Below are positions 1 to 7,855 of a stretch of DNA of 64,000 nt, piece after piece (within the stretch, counting starts at the first letter, position 1; every line of letters starts with the position of its first letter). Position numbers and translations under genes: made by a program. The DNA is from M55B127 sp035269185 (GTDB taxonomy: Bacteria; Bacillota; Halanaerobiia; Halanaerobiales; M55B127): positions 23,487-87,486 of the forward strand of contig CAYSHP010000004.1 in the NCBI GenBank assembly GCA_964430875.1. Direction: 5' to 3'. The notes under the pieces were generated by a model. It was not told the origin of the DNA, did not search any database, and saw only the letters and a program-made list of their open reading frames with translations.

Positions 1-61
1 ACATGGTGGTAAATCCTTCCATGAAATTATTGTACCCTGGGCTTTTATCTATAAACCATAA
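1..61 (+). CDS. C-terminal fragment, PglZ/alkaline-phosphatase-superfamily-like protein (partial)
   Basis: An open frame enters from the left edge (codons from base 2) and stops at TAA 59-61, giving a 19-residue tail that contains HGGKSFHEIIVPWAFI. The pattern HGG-x-S-x-x-E-(I/V)-(I/L)-VPW is typical of the C-terminal end of PglZ-domain proteins of the alkaline phosphatase superfamily. Only the tail is visible, so domain content and function cannot be judged. PglZ domains occur both in phage-defence systems and in ordinary signalling proteins, so no defence role should be assumed. Confidence 0.45.
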   Translation, partial: HGGKSFHEIIVPWAFIYKP

Positions 62-92
62 ATAATTAAAAGGAATAATATTTTTAAAGAAG

Positions 93-431
93 GTGATTAT
101 AATACAATCATTAAAAGAACATGAACAGGAATTAATTAAAAATTTAACCACAGATGGCTGGAAAGCAAAAGCTAAAGAGTTGGAATACAAGGATGAACTA
201 TACTGTGTTAGGGCTAAAAAGAAATCTTTTTTCATCTTTAATAGAGTCCATATTTATGTCTTAATCAAAGAAGTAACAGACGATAATATTGAAGAACTTG
301 TTGATCTTATCAAAGATAATTTCTTTAATTACCATGCCATCTGGTTAGCAGCAGATTATTTTTCCGAAAAAGTAAAAGATTTTGCCCAAGAAACTCAACA
401 AATTGGACTACTAAACATTGATGTTAAATAA
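93..431 (+). CDS. Hypothetical small cytoplasmic protein
   Basis: I do not recognise this 112-residue protein. It has no signal peptide or membrane segment. It is rich in charged residues and alternates helical and strand-like stretches (IYVLIKEVTDDNIEELVDLI), suggesting a compact alpha/beta fold. The gene lies 31 bases after the PglZ-like tail and 19 bases before the aldolase, so it may be co-transcribed with either. The first in-frame GTG (93) is embedded in the ribosome binding site AAGAAGGTGAT. An ATA at 102 sits at the 8-base spacing used by other genes here (compare recA and cinA), so the real start may be ATA 102. Confidence 0.6.
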   Translation: MIIIQSLKEHEQELIKNLTTDGWKAKAKELEYKDELYCVRAKKKSFFIFNRVHIYVLIKEVTDDNIEELVDLIKDNFFNYHAIWLAADYFSEKVKDFAQETQQIGLLNIDVK

Positions 432-450
432 ATAAAAAGGAATGGTATCC

Positions 451-1092
451 ATGATATTACATAAAGAAAGACAGTTAATAACTGAATATGGATTGAAATT
501 ACTTGATAAAGATCTAACTAAAGCAACTGGCGGTAATTTAAGTATCTATAATAGAAAAGAAGGATTAATTGCTATTTCACCTTCTGGTATTGATTATAAA
601 GAAATATCTTTAAAAGATATTGTAATCGTAAATTTAAAAGGAAAAGTTGTTGAAGGAAAACATAAACCTTCTTCTGAAATTGTTTTACATCTATTACTTT
701 ATCAAAAAAGAAAGGATTTAAACTCAATCATCCATACTCATCCTGTTTATTCCACCACTATTTCATGTCTTAATCAGGAAATTCCCGCTGTCCATTATTT
801 AGTAGCTTATTCGGGCAATAAAGTACCCTGTGCTAAATATGCAACCTTTGGAACGAAAAAATTAGCTAAAAATGTCTATAAGGCTATAGGTGATAAATAT
901 AATGCCTGTTTAATGGCTAACCATGGCTTAATTACAGGTGGTTATAATATCAAGGAAGCTTTAGAAATTACAGAAATGATAGAATATATTGCTGAAATAT
1001 ATTACCGTGCTAAAACTATGGGAAAACCCCAATTATTAAATAATAAACAACTGAAACAAGTGTTGAATAAATTTGCTGATTACAATAATTAA
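451..1092 (+). CDS. fucA: Class II aldolase, L-fuculose-phosphate aldolase-like
   Basis: Zinc-dependent class II aldolase/adducin-family enzyme, expected to cleave a sugar phosphate such as L-fuculose 1-phosphate into dihydroxyacetone phosphate and an aldehyde in the cytoplasm. The 213-residue length is normal for FucA. Visible active-site elements are the phosphate-binding GGNLS near residue 27, catalytic Glu76 (KPSSEIV), and zinc ligands His95 and His97 (HTHPVY) and His158 (ANHG), which match E. coli Glu73, His92, His94 and His155 with a constant offset of 3. ATG 451 is preferred over ATG 442 because AAAAAGG (434-440) touches the latter. No other fucose genes are nearby, so the substrate is uncertain; ribulose phosphate or methylthioribulose phosphate relatives are possible. 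Confidence 0.8.
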   Translation: MILHKERQLITEYGLKLLDKDLTKATGGNLSIYNRKEGLIAISPSGIDYKEISLKDIVIVNLKGKVVEGKHKPSSEIVLHLLLYQKRKDLNSIIHTHPVYSTTISCLNQEIPAVHYLVAYSGNKVPCAKYATFGTKKLAKNVYKAIGDKYNACLMANHGLITGGYNIKEALEITEMIEYIAEIYYRAKTMGKPQLLNNKQLKQVLNKFADYNN

Positions 1093-1173
1093 AAAGTTAT
1101 TTCATTTGTCTTTTTATAATAAATAATATATACTAAAAGTAAGGAATATTATCCTTACAAGGAGGTAAGAATT

Positions 1174-1407
1174 TTGTATAAAGCTAAAGTGACTTCCAAA
1201 GGCCAAGTGACAATTCCTAAAAAGTTAAGAAAAAAATTAGGATTAAAATCTGGAGATTATATAAAAATTAAAGAAACTGCACAAGGTTATTATATCGAAA
1301 AAGATATCAATGAGGATAAAATTGACCAATATGTAGGTATTCTCAATAAAAGTACAAATACAGATAAAGTAATAAAGGAGTTAAGAGGTAATGACAATAG
1401 CAATTGA
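1174..1407 (+). CDS. AbrB/MazE-type swapped-hairpin DNA-binding protein, probable VapB-like antitoxin
   Basis: A 77-residue protein whose first 45 residues form a SpoVT/AbrB-type domain (KVTSKGQVTIPKKLRKKLGL, then GDYIKIKE). The C-terminal tail (residues 46-77) is polar and probably disordered until it binds a partner, as in antitoxins. Start is TTG 1174 behind a strong GGAGGTAAG. The downstream PIN gene begins at 1391, overlapping this stop by 17 bases, the usual coupling of antitoxin and toxin. By family analogy it neutralises the PIN ribonuclease and represses its own promoter. A terminator follows the pair at 1881, so the two genes look like a self-contained unit. Confidence 0.85.
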   Translation: MYKAKVTSKGQVTIPKKLRKKLGLKSGDYIKIKETAQGYYIEKDINEDKIDQYVGILNKSTNTDKVIKELRGNDNSN

Positions 1408-1861
1408 TACGAATATTTTATTTGATATACTTTTACCAGATCCTAAATTTAAAGTTTCTTCTTTAAATTTATTAAAAGATTATTCTAAATCAAATAAACT
1501 CATAATTTCCGAAATAGTTTATAGTGAATTAGCATCACAATTTAATGAACAATCTCTATTAGACTCTTTTTTATTAGATGTTAATATATTTATTAAAAAT
1601 ACAGGAAAACAGGGGCTTTGGATTGCCTCTAAAGTTTGGAATGATTATAATAAAAACAGAAATACTAAACTACAATGCAGTAATTGTGGCCATTTTCAAA
1701 GTTATTATTGTAATAAATGTAATGAACTTATAAAATCAAGACTACATATTATACCGGATTTTATAATTGGTGGTCATGCTATTGAAAATGGTAATAAATT
1801 AATATCCAGAGATAGAGGATTTTATAGAAAATATTTTGTCGAACTTGAGATAATAAATTAA
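1391..1861 (+). CDS. PIN-domain ribonuclease (VapC-like toxin) with zinc-ribbon insertion
   Basis: PIN fold with acidic metal-binding residues in place: Asp6 (AIDTN), Glu46 (VYSELA), Asp123 (IIPDFIIGGHA) and Asp141 (SRDRGFYRKYF). Members act as magnesium-dependent RNases, usually on tRNA or rRNA. At 156 residues it is longer than a minimal VapC. The extra length includes a four-cysteine ribbon, Cys96-x2-Cys99 and Cys107-x2-Cys110, inserted just before the third acidic motif. That suggests a bound zinc and possibly an RNA-recognition role. Start ATG 1391 overlaps the antitoxin gene. Toxin activity is inferred from family and coupling, not demonstrated. Confidence 0.8.
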   Translation: MTIAIDTNILFDILLPDPKFKVSSLNLLKDYSKSNKLIISEIVYSELASQFNEQSLLDSFLLDVNIFIKNTGKQGLWIASKVWNDYNKNRNTKLQCSNCGHFQSYYCNKCNELIKSRLHIIPDFIIGGHAIENGNKLISRDRGFYRKYFVELEIIN

Positions 1862-1880
1862 ATAAATTAGAATTAGTAAT

Positions 1881-1905
1881 CTCCCTTGTTCAGGGAGTTT
1901 TTTTA
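1881..1905 (+). terminator. Rho-independent terminator after VapBC-like pair
   Basis: Stem CTCCCT-TGTTC-AGGGAG followed by seven T, 20 bases after the PIN gene. Confidence 0.85.
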
Positions 1906-1973
1906 TATTTTATAAAAAATTTGCATTTTTTTATCATATATTGTAATATATTTTATAGATTAATCACATTTTG

Positions 1974-1982
1974 TGGTATAAT
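1974..1982 (+). promoter_or_regulatory. Possible extended -10 promoter for the HlyD exporter operon
   Basis: TGGTATAAT gives a TGn extended -10 with consensus TATAAT at 1977-1982, about 90 bases before the HlyD start. No convincing -35 is seen 17 bases upstream, so this is tentative. Confidence 0.4.
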
Positions 1983-2073
1983 ATAGTAAATAAAGTAAGA
2001 TAAGAAAATAATAAATTATTTCTTAAATTTCTAGATTCAGTAAAAATATTTGAAAGTTTTAAGGAGGATAATC

Positions 2074-3390
2074 ATGAAAAAAAGTTATATTATATTAATA
2101 ATCATTATTTTAGTAGCTGCAGGTGGTTGGTTTTATTATCAAAACCAACAACAAGAAGACATAACTGATTATATAACTATTGAGAAAACAGAACTGGTTG
2201 AATCTTTAAGGGCATCCGGTATTGTAAAGCCCCATAAAACAGTCGAAATTAGTTCAACAATTGCTGAAAATGTAGATGTAATAAACTTTACAGAAGGTGA
2301 TTTAGTTAAAGAAGGTGACTTACTTTTAGAATTTGATGATGATATAGCTCAAGCTGAATATGAACAAGCATTGGCACAAGTTAAAAGTGCAGAAGCTTCT
2401 TTAAAGCAAACTGAAGCTCAAATAAAGGAATCAAAAGCACAGATTAGTTTAGCAGAAACAAAATTAGAAAATGCTTCTGATTTAAATGATGAATCATTAA
2501 AAGAAGAAATAGAACAGGCTGAATTAGAAATTCAAAACGCAGTAAGCGAATTAGAAAGAAGACAGTACTTATATCAAAATGATGCCATTGAAGAAATAAA
2601 AGTTGAACAACAACAGCATAATGTTAATGTTTTGAAATCAAAAAAGAAAGTATTAGAACAAAGATTAGTGGAATTAAGAAATTCTCGTGACAACAGAGTA
2701 AAAGAAGCAAAAGAAGAAATAAAAAGATCAGAAGTGGCTTACCAAGCTGCTCAAAAACAATATCAGGTTGCAGAAGGTAATTTAAACTCTGCCAAAGCTT
2801 CCTTAAACAGAGCAAAAGTTAATTTAGAAAAATATAATATCAGTTCTCCTATTAATGGAGTAATATTAGACAAAACGGTAGAAGAAGGAGAATATGTACA
2901 ACCAGGCAGAACATTATTTGAAATTGGTACTAAAGACCTTCAAATTGAAATTAGTCCCGATGAAAAGGAGTTAAACCTACTATCAATCGGTAAAAAGGGT
3001 TATGTTTCTCCAGAGGCTTTTCCAAATAGAAAATATGAAGTTGAAATTTTTGAAATAGCTCCTAGTATCGATTCTGACAGAGGAACTATTGAAGTATATC
3101 TAAAACCAACTGAAGAAAATGAGGTCTTAATACCAAATATGTCAGTTTCAGTTGAAATAATAAGTGAACGTAAAGAAAATGTTTTATTAGTACCCATCAA
3201 TTATGTATTAGAAGATAATAGTAGTAGATATGTATATATATTTAACAATGGAACTGCTCAAAGACAAAATATTGAAGTAGATAAAAATTATGACGGTAAG
3301 GTTATTGTAACAAAAGGATTACAAGAAGGAGATAAAGTATTAAATCCGACCAATCTTAATGACGGCCAAACTGTAGTGATTGAGGAGTGA
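2074..3390 (+). CDS. HlyD/MacA-family membrane-fusion (periplasmic adaptor) protein
   Basis: A 438-residue adaptor of an ABC exporter. An N-terminal membrane anchor (about residues 4-22) is followed by a split lipoyl/barrel-sandwich domain (SGIVKPHKTVEIS early, SPINGVILDKTVEEGEYV after the hairpin). A long alpha-helical coiled-coil hairpin spans roughly residues 85-245, and C-terminal beta-barrel and membrane-proximal domains complete the chain. It should sit in the inner membrane with the hairpin in the periplasm, linking the transporter to an outer-membrane channel. No TolC-like gene lies nearby. ATG 2074 has GGAGG six bases upstream; an upstream in-frame TTG at 2050 lacks a site. The permease gene begins 5 bases after the stop. 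Confidence 0.88.
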   Translation: MKKSYIILIIIILVAAGGWFYYQNQQQEDITDYITIEKTELVESLRASGIVKPHKTVEISSTIAENVDVINFTEGDLVKEGDLLLEFDDDIAQAEYEQALAQVKSAEASLKQTEAQIKESKAQISLAETKLENASDLNDESLKEEIEQAELEIQNAVSELERRQYLYQNDAIEEIKVEQQQHNVNVLKSKKKVLEQRLVELRNSRDNRVKEAKEEIKRSEVAYQAAQKQYQVAEGNLNSAKASLNRAKVNLEKYNISSPINGVILDKTVEEGEYVQPGRTLFEIGTKDLQIEISPDEKELNLLSIGKKGYVSPEAFPNRKYEVEIFEIAPSIDSDRGTIEVYLKPTEENEVLIPNMSVSVEIISERKENVLLVPINYVLEDNSSRYVYIFNNGTAQRQNIEVDKNYDGKVIVTKGLQEGDKVLNPTNLNDGQTVVIEE

Positions 3391-3395
3391 TTTGA

Positions 3396-4610
3396 ATGTG
3401 GTTTGAATTTAAAGTTGCCTGGCGCTTTTTAAAATCAGGTAAAACACAAACAATATTAATACTACTGGGAATTATCATAGGGGTAGCAGTACAGGTCTTT
3501 TTAGGATCTTTAATTAGTGGACTACAGAAGGATTTAGTAAATCAAACTGTAGGAAGTTCTCCTCATATTACTGTACTACCGGAAGATCAAAGACCCAGGC
3601 CTTTAGTAGTAAATGAAGATAAATATTCCAGAATTGTTACTTTTGCCGGTTCACAAACCGGTATAAATAGGTGGCGAGAAATAGAAGAGTATCTAAATAG
3701 TGTTAATGAAATAACTTCGGTCTCCCCCACTATTGATGGTTCAGGTTTTGCAGTAAGAGGCCAAAAGAACTTACCAATTGTTTTAAGAGGAGTAGAAATA
3801 AATAAAGCAGATAGTATTTATAATATTGAAGACAATATTATGAATGGACAATCTGAAGTAGGTGGTAATAATATATTAATAGGTTCAGAATTAGCCAATG
3901 AATTAGAATTAGAACCAGGCGATACCTTAAAAATAAATACATCAGGTGGTATAACCGATCGCTTCATTATTAGCGGTATATTTGACCTTGGCTCCAAAGA
4001 ATTAAATTCTAGCTGGATCTTTTTATCAATACGAAGAGCTGCAACACTCTTAAACTTTAGTGATAAAGTTTCTAATATAGAAGTACAAATCCAAGATGTA
4101 TTTACTTCTAATTCGATTTCAGACCAAATAATGGCCCGGTTTAGTAATATTAATGCCGAAAGCTGGCAGAGAAATAATGAATCTTTACTAACTGCTTTAC
4201 AAAGTCAGTCTAGTTCTAGTTTAATCATACAGGTTTTTGTAATTATTGCAGTGACACTTGGTATTGCAAGTGTATTAGCTGTATCAGTTGTACAAAAATC
4301 TAGACAGATTGGTATTTTAAAAGCAATGGGAACTAAAAGAAAAAGTGTCGGTACCATATTTTTAATCCAGGGAGCAATTTTAGGCTTAACAGGTTCAATT
4401 TTAGGTGCACTAACTGGAATTGGTTTAAGTCAAGCCTTTGTTACTTTTACTAGAGGTGATTCAGGAGATGCTTTATTTCCCATAACCATTGAACCTAAGT
4501 TTATCTTAATTTCTATAATAATTGCAACTGCTGCTGGTATGATTGCCGCCACAATTCCTGCCCGTAATTCTGCTAAATTAAATCCGATTGAGGTGATCCA
4601 TAATGCTTAA
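3396..4610 (+). CDS. ABC transporter permease, MacB/LolCE (FtsX-type) family
   Basis: A 404-residue type VII ABC permease. It has an N-terminal helix (about 16-40, ILILLGIIIGVAVQVF), then a large extracytoplasmic MacB_PCD domain (about 45-265), then three C-terminal helices of FtsX type (about 270-395) ending in the conserved IPARNSAKLNPIEVI. Type VII transporters use mechanotransmission to move lipoproteins, peptides or toxins already outside the inner membrane, rather than transporting across it. Gene order HlyD-permease-ATPase with an 8-base overlap into the ATPase gene marks an operon. The substrate cannot be read from sequence; in a diderm, LolCDE-like lipoprotein trafficking is one possibility alongside MacAB-like export. 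Confidence 0.87.
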   Translation: MWFEFKVAWRFLKSGKTQTILILLGIIIGVAVQVFLGSLISGLQKDLVNQTVGSSPHITVLPEDQRPRPLVVNEDKYSRIVTFAGSQTGINRWREIEEYLNSVNEITSVSPTIDGSGFAVRGQKNLPIVLRGVEINKADSIYNIEDNIMNGQSEVGGNNILIGSELANELELEPGDTLKINTSGGITDRFIISGIFDLGSKELNSSWIFLSIRRAATLLNFSDKVSNIEVQIQDVFTSNSISDQIMARFSNINAESWQRNNESLLTALQSQSSSSLIIQVFVIIAVTLGIASVLAVSVVQKSRQIGILKAMGTKRKSVGTIFLIQGAILGLTGSILGALTGIGLSQAFVTFTRGDSGDALFPITIEPKFILISIIIATAAGMIAATIPARNSAKLNPIEVIHNA

Positions 4611-5367
4611 CATGATTGAAACAAAAGACTTAATAAAAGTATATGGTAAAGAAGTGAAAAATGAGGTTTTACACGGTATAAATTTAGAAATTAAAAAGGG
4701 TGAGTTCTCATCAATAATTGGTCCTTCTGGTTCTGGTAAGTCTACACTTTTAAATCTACTAGGGGCACTAGATAAGCCAACAGATGGGGAAATATATTTA
4801 AATAATAATCAAATTAATAAATTAGATGATGATGAACTGGCTATATTTAGAAATAAAAATATTGGTTTTGTTTTTCAATTTCATCACTTACTACCAGAAT
4901 TTACTGCCTTAGAAAATGTGATGATTCCCAACTGGATAGACAAGGGCTTGTCAACTAAAAACAAAAAGGATAGAGCAAGGGAACTATTGGATTTAGTTGG
5001 ATTAAAAGAATTTGAAAACAAACTTGTTACAAAACTTTCAGGTGGACAAAAACAAAGAGTTGCAATTGCTAGATCCTTAATGAATAAACCCCAGATTATA
5101 TTAGCTGATGAACCAACCGGTAATCTTGATACAGATACCTCAAGTAAAATTTATAATTTACTTAGAGATATTAATGAAGAATTAGAAACAACATTTATAA
5201 TTGTTACTCATGATAGGCATATTGCTTCTAAAACTGATAGAGTAATTGAAATAGTTGATGGAAATATTGAAAAGGATTATACAAATGATCCTGAACATGA
5301 ATTTAATAACTTTGAAGAAGTTGCTCCAGAATACTGTTTTTTATGTGGTCAAAATGTAATAAAATAA
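4603..5367 (+). CDS. ABC transporter ATP-binding protein, LolD/MacB type, with C-terminal CxxC tail
   Basis: A 254-residue ATPase with Walker A GPSGSGKST (residues 40-48), Q-loop near FVFQFHHLLPEF, signature LSGGQKQR, Walker B IILADEPTG and switch histidine in VTHDRH. This is the standard energy subunit of LolCDE/MacB exporters. After the nucleotide-binding domain comes an acidic linker and an unusual ending, YCFLCGQNVIK, whose CxxC could bind metal or form a redox pair. I do not know this tail as a fixed feature of the family. The start overlaps the permease stop by 8 bases. A hairpin terminator at 5401 closes the operon. Confidence 0.9.
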   Translation: MLNMIETKDLIKVYGKEVKNEVLHGINLEIKKGEFSSIIGPSGSGKSTLLNLLGALDKPTDGEIYLNNNQINKLDDDELAIFRNKNIGFVFQFHHLLPEFTALENVMIPNWIDKGLSTKNKKDRARELLDLVGLKEFENKLVTKLSGGQKQRVAIARSLMNKPQIILADEPTGNLDTDTSSKIYNLLRDINEELETTFIIVTHDRHIASKTDRVIEIVDGNIEKDYTNDPEHEFNNFEEVAPEYCFLCGQNVIK

Positions 5368-5400
5368 TTAAATCTATTTTTTAAAACCCTTTTTTTAATC

Positions 5401-5440
5401 TCCCTTATCATTAATATACTTAAATGATAAGGGATTTATT
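5401..5440 (+). terminator. Hairpin terminator after exporter operon
   Basis: Perfect 12-bp stem TCCCTTATCATT/AATGATAAGGGA with a 10-base loop, followed by TTTATTATTTT. The U-tract is interrupted, so efficiency may be moderate. Confidence 0.7.
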
Positions 5441-5558
5441 ATTTTAATCTTTGTAAATAATTAAAATTAAAGTTGACTATTAATTACAATTAGATACAAA
5501 AAAATGGTCACCTCAGCTAATCAATAATTCTATAATTTAGTATATTTAATAATTTTTC

Positions 5559-5587
5559 TTGTAATTAATTCATAGATTTTTTACAAT
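5559..5587 (+). promoter_or_regulatory. Probable sigma-A promoter for the DUF89 gene
   Basis: TTGTAA (5559-5564), 17-base spacer, TACAAT (5582-5587), about 70 bases before the DUF89 start. The rest of the intergenic stretch 5441-5640 is AT-rich with no other recognisable element. Confidence 0.5.
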
Positions 5588-5658
5588 GAATTTAGAATTA
5601 AGTAAATTATATTTGATTTAGTAAAAATTATTGAATTAAATTGAAAGGGGTTTTAATA

Positions 5659-6510
5659 ATGAAAGTTCAATATGATTGTATTTCTTGTATACTTAGACAA
5701 GCAATAGAAGCATCTAAAATGGTTACTGATAACGAAAAAATTATTGATGAAATAATTGATGAATATTCAAAAATGATACCTGATATTAGAAACTCTGGTC
5801 CAACTCCATTAGTGGTTAGCCAAATTCAAAAAATGATAAAGGAAAAAACAAATATAGAAGACCCTTATCAAAAATTAAAAGAAAAAAATATAAAAATGGC
5901 AATGGATATTTATCAAGATTTAACAGACTTAATTAAAAATGATGAAGATCCTTTAAAAAAAGCATTAATTCTCTCTGCTACTGGTAATGTAATAGATGCA
6001 GGAATAAGTGTTAAAATAAAGGTTGAAGAAAGCATATTAAATACAATGGAAAAAGGTCTATCAATAGATGATTATCAAAAGTTTACTAAAAAAATGAAGT
6101 CCGCTAAACAACTTCTGATTATTGGTGATAATGCAGGAGAAGCAGTTTTAGATAAATTATTGCTTAAAAAATTAAAAGAATATGATGTTGAATTAATCTA
6201 TGCCGTCAGAGAAGAACCGGTCTTAAATGATATCACCTTAAAAGAAGCAAAGTTAATAGGTCTAAATGATTATGCTAAAATTATATCAAGTGGCTGTACA
6301 GCACCTGGGATGTTAATTGAACAAGCTAATGAAGAATTCTTAAATATATATAATAAAGCAGACCTTGTTATAAGTAAAGGTCAGGGTAACTTAGAAGGAT
6401 TAACTGAAGCAAAACGACCTATCTTTTTCTTATTAAAAGCAAAGTGTGATTTAATTGCTGAATACCTAGATGTGGATTTAAATGATTTAGTCTTTAAATA
6501 TATTGAATAA
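5659..6510 (+). CDS. DUF89/ARMT1-like metal-dependent phosphatase family protein
   Basis: A 283-residue protein of the DUF89 family, whose studied members are metal-dependent phosphatases acting on damaged or excess phosphometabolites. Motifs visible are Cys7-x2-Cys10 near the N-terminus (characteristic of the prokaryotic subgroup), TGN at 108-110, GDNAGE at 156-161 with metal ligands Asp157 and Asn158, ISSGCTAPG near 209-217 and ISKGQGNLEG near 242. It is cytoplasmic, with no signal peptide. ATG 5659 follows GAAAGGGG; the upstream in-frame TTG 5641 has no site. The natural substrate is unknown. The following HEPN gene is 39 bases downstream and may be co-transcribed. Confidence 0.82.
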   Translation: MKVQYDCISCILRQAIEASKMVTDNEKIIDEIIDEYSKMIPDIRNSGPTPLVVSQIQKMIKEKTNIEDPYQKLKEKNIKMAMDIYQDLTDLIKNDEDPLKKALILSATGNVIDAGISVKIKVEESILNTMEKGLSIDDYQKFTKKMKSAKQLLIIGDNAGEAVLDKLLLKKLKEYDVELIYAVREEPVLNDITLKEAKLIGLNDYAKIISSGCTAPGMLIEQANEEFLNIYNKADLVISKGQGNLEGLTEAKRPIFFLLKAKCDLIAEYLDVDLNDLVFKYIE

Positions 6511-6549
6511 ATAATATATATTTGTAATCAGAGAGGATGTTATTTAATA

Positions 6550-6951
6550 TTGGACCCTAAAAAAGAAGATTTTATTAAAGAATGGATTTATGAAGGTAAT
6601 AATGACCTAGGTTTAGCTGAATTTGTTATTAAAAATGATGGTACATACTATGATTTAGTTTGTTTTCATTGTCAACAAGCGGCTGAAAAGTTTCTCAAAG
6701 CATATATTATATACCTAAATCTCTACTACAAAAAAATACATGACTTAAAATATCTCTTAAATGTGATTAAAAAGAAAAGAACTGTTCCTGAACCATTATT
6801 TGAACAAGCAGATCTGCTTTCAGCTTATGCTATTGATTCTAGATATCCAGATCATTGGAATGATCCTTCTTTAGAAGAAACAAAAGAATGTATAAAAGCA
6901 GCTCAAAATTTTAAAAAATATATATTTAATGAAATTGAAGAGCAGATTTAA
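6550..6951 (+). CDS. HEPN-domain protein
   Basis: A 133-residue all-helical HEPN domain. Family landmarks are DLGLAEFVI, CFHCQQAAEKFLKAY (residues 38-52), HDLKYLL (64-70) and a terminal SRYPDHW. HEPN proteins are usually RNases or nucleotide-binding partners of MNT nucleotidyltransferases. Here the RNase motif Rx4-6H is not clear: Arg98 and His102 are separated by only three residues. No nucleotidyltransferase gene lies on either side, so it is an orphan relative to the usual two-gene unit. Start is TTG 6550 preceded by GAGAGGATG. Function is unassigned. Confidence 0.82.
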   Translation: MDPKKEDFIKEWIYEGNNDLGLAEFVIKNDGTYYDLVCFHCQQAAEKFLKAYIIYLNLYYKKIHDLKYLLNVIKKKRTVPEPLFEQADLLSAYAIDSRYPDHWNDPSLEETKECIKAAQNFKKYIFNEIEEQI

Positions 6952-6970
6952 ATTGTTATATTTTTTTAAA

Positions 6971-7018
6971 CCAAAGATTATCTTTGACATAATAGAAGAT
7001 AACCTTATTTTTATTAAA
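6971..7018 (+). terminator. Possible hairpin terminator after HEPN gene
   Basis: AAGATTATCTT and AAGATAACCTT pair with one G-T wobble across an 11-base loop, followed by ATTTTTATT. AT-rich stem, so moderate confidence. Confidence 0.5.
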
Positions 7019-7138
7019 ACATTTAATAAAATTTTAATATTTATACCATAGTAATTAATGTGAATATATTATATAATTAAGTAAAAGATGTAGAAATTTT
7101 ACACTTAAGTTTAGTTCTCCGCTTAAGGGGGAATATAA

Positions 7139-7810
7139 ATGTTCATTCTACTTATTATCCTTTACGTAATATTATTTATAATTTTATTTACTCTATTTTT
7201 ATTATCACTAAAATATAAATATAAATTTAAATACTCCTATGAAGAAAAATTGGATTATAAATTTTCGGTTAGTACATTTTTCTTTAGCTTTGTATATCAA
7301 AAAGAAGGACAAAAAGAAATTACATACTTTAAAATTCTTTCATTTCAAAAGGAAATAAAAAAAGATTCTGCTGAAAAAGAGATCGAAGAAAAAGTAACTG
7401 AAAAAATCAAAAAAGCCAAAGAAACTAAAAAAAAGAAAGATAAGAAAAAAAGATCAGGTTTTCCTATTAAGTTAATTAAAGTAGAAAATATAAAACATCT
7501 AATAAAACTTTTTACAGATTTATTAAAAATGATTATACCTAAAAACCTAAAATTATATTTCTTAATTGGTTTAGAAGAACCTCACCTTAATGGCTGGTTA
7601 TTAGGTTATTATTATAGCCTTAAAGGCATTTATCCTAAAATGCCTATAAAAATAGATATAAATTGGGAAAAAGAAATATTACAAAGTGAAGGTAAATTAA
7701 TAGGCTATATAGTACCCATTCAATTAATATTTAGATCATTAATTTTTATATTCTCCCTCAAAACCATTAAAATATTATGGCAGGTATTTAAATATTATCG
7801 TAAGTATTAA
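7139..7810 (+). CDS. DUF2953 membrane-anchored protein (YtfI-like)
   Basis: A 223-residue protein with one N-terminal membrane segment (about residues 1-22), a lysine/glutamate-rich central stretch (about 78-115, repeated KK and EKK) and a C-terminal half with a second hydrophobic segment (about 196-212). The pairing with the next gene, a YtfJ homologue 45 bases downstream, repeats the ytfI-ytfJ order of Bacillus. That supports the DUF2953 call and a connection to sporulation or spore germination. The biochemical role is unknown in any organism I can name. The start has a GGGGG site eight bases upstream. Confidence 0.72.
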   Translation: MFILLIILYVILFIILFTLFLLSLKYKYKFKYSYEEKLDYKFSVSTFFFSFVYQKEGQKEITYFKILSFQKEIKKDSAEKEIEEKVTEKIKKAKETKKKKDKKKRSGFPIKLIKVENIKHLIKLFTDLLKMIIPKNLKLYFLIGLEEPHLNGWLLGYYYSLKGIYPKMPIKIDINWEKEILQSEGKLIGYIVPIQLIFRSLIFIFSLKTIKILWQVFKYYRKY

Positions 7811-7855
7811 TAACTTTTTAATATAAATTTAAAAAAGAAAGGAAAGGTGTTATTT

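Noticed and set aside
1..431. Phage-defence island (BREX/Pgl) suggested by the PglZ-like tail
   Set aside because: Only 19 residues are visible and the following genes are metabolic or unknown; no other defence genes follow.
2074..5367. LolCDE lipoprotein-release system as a firm call for the first exporter
   Set aside because: The HlyD adaptor fits MacAB-like tripartite export better, and only one permease gene is present; kept as a possibility only.
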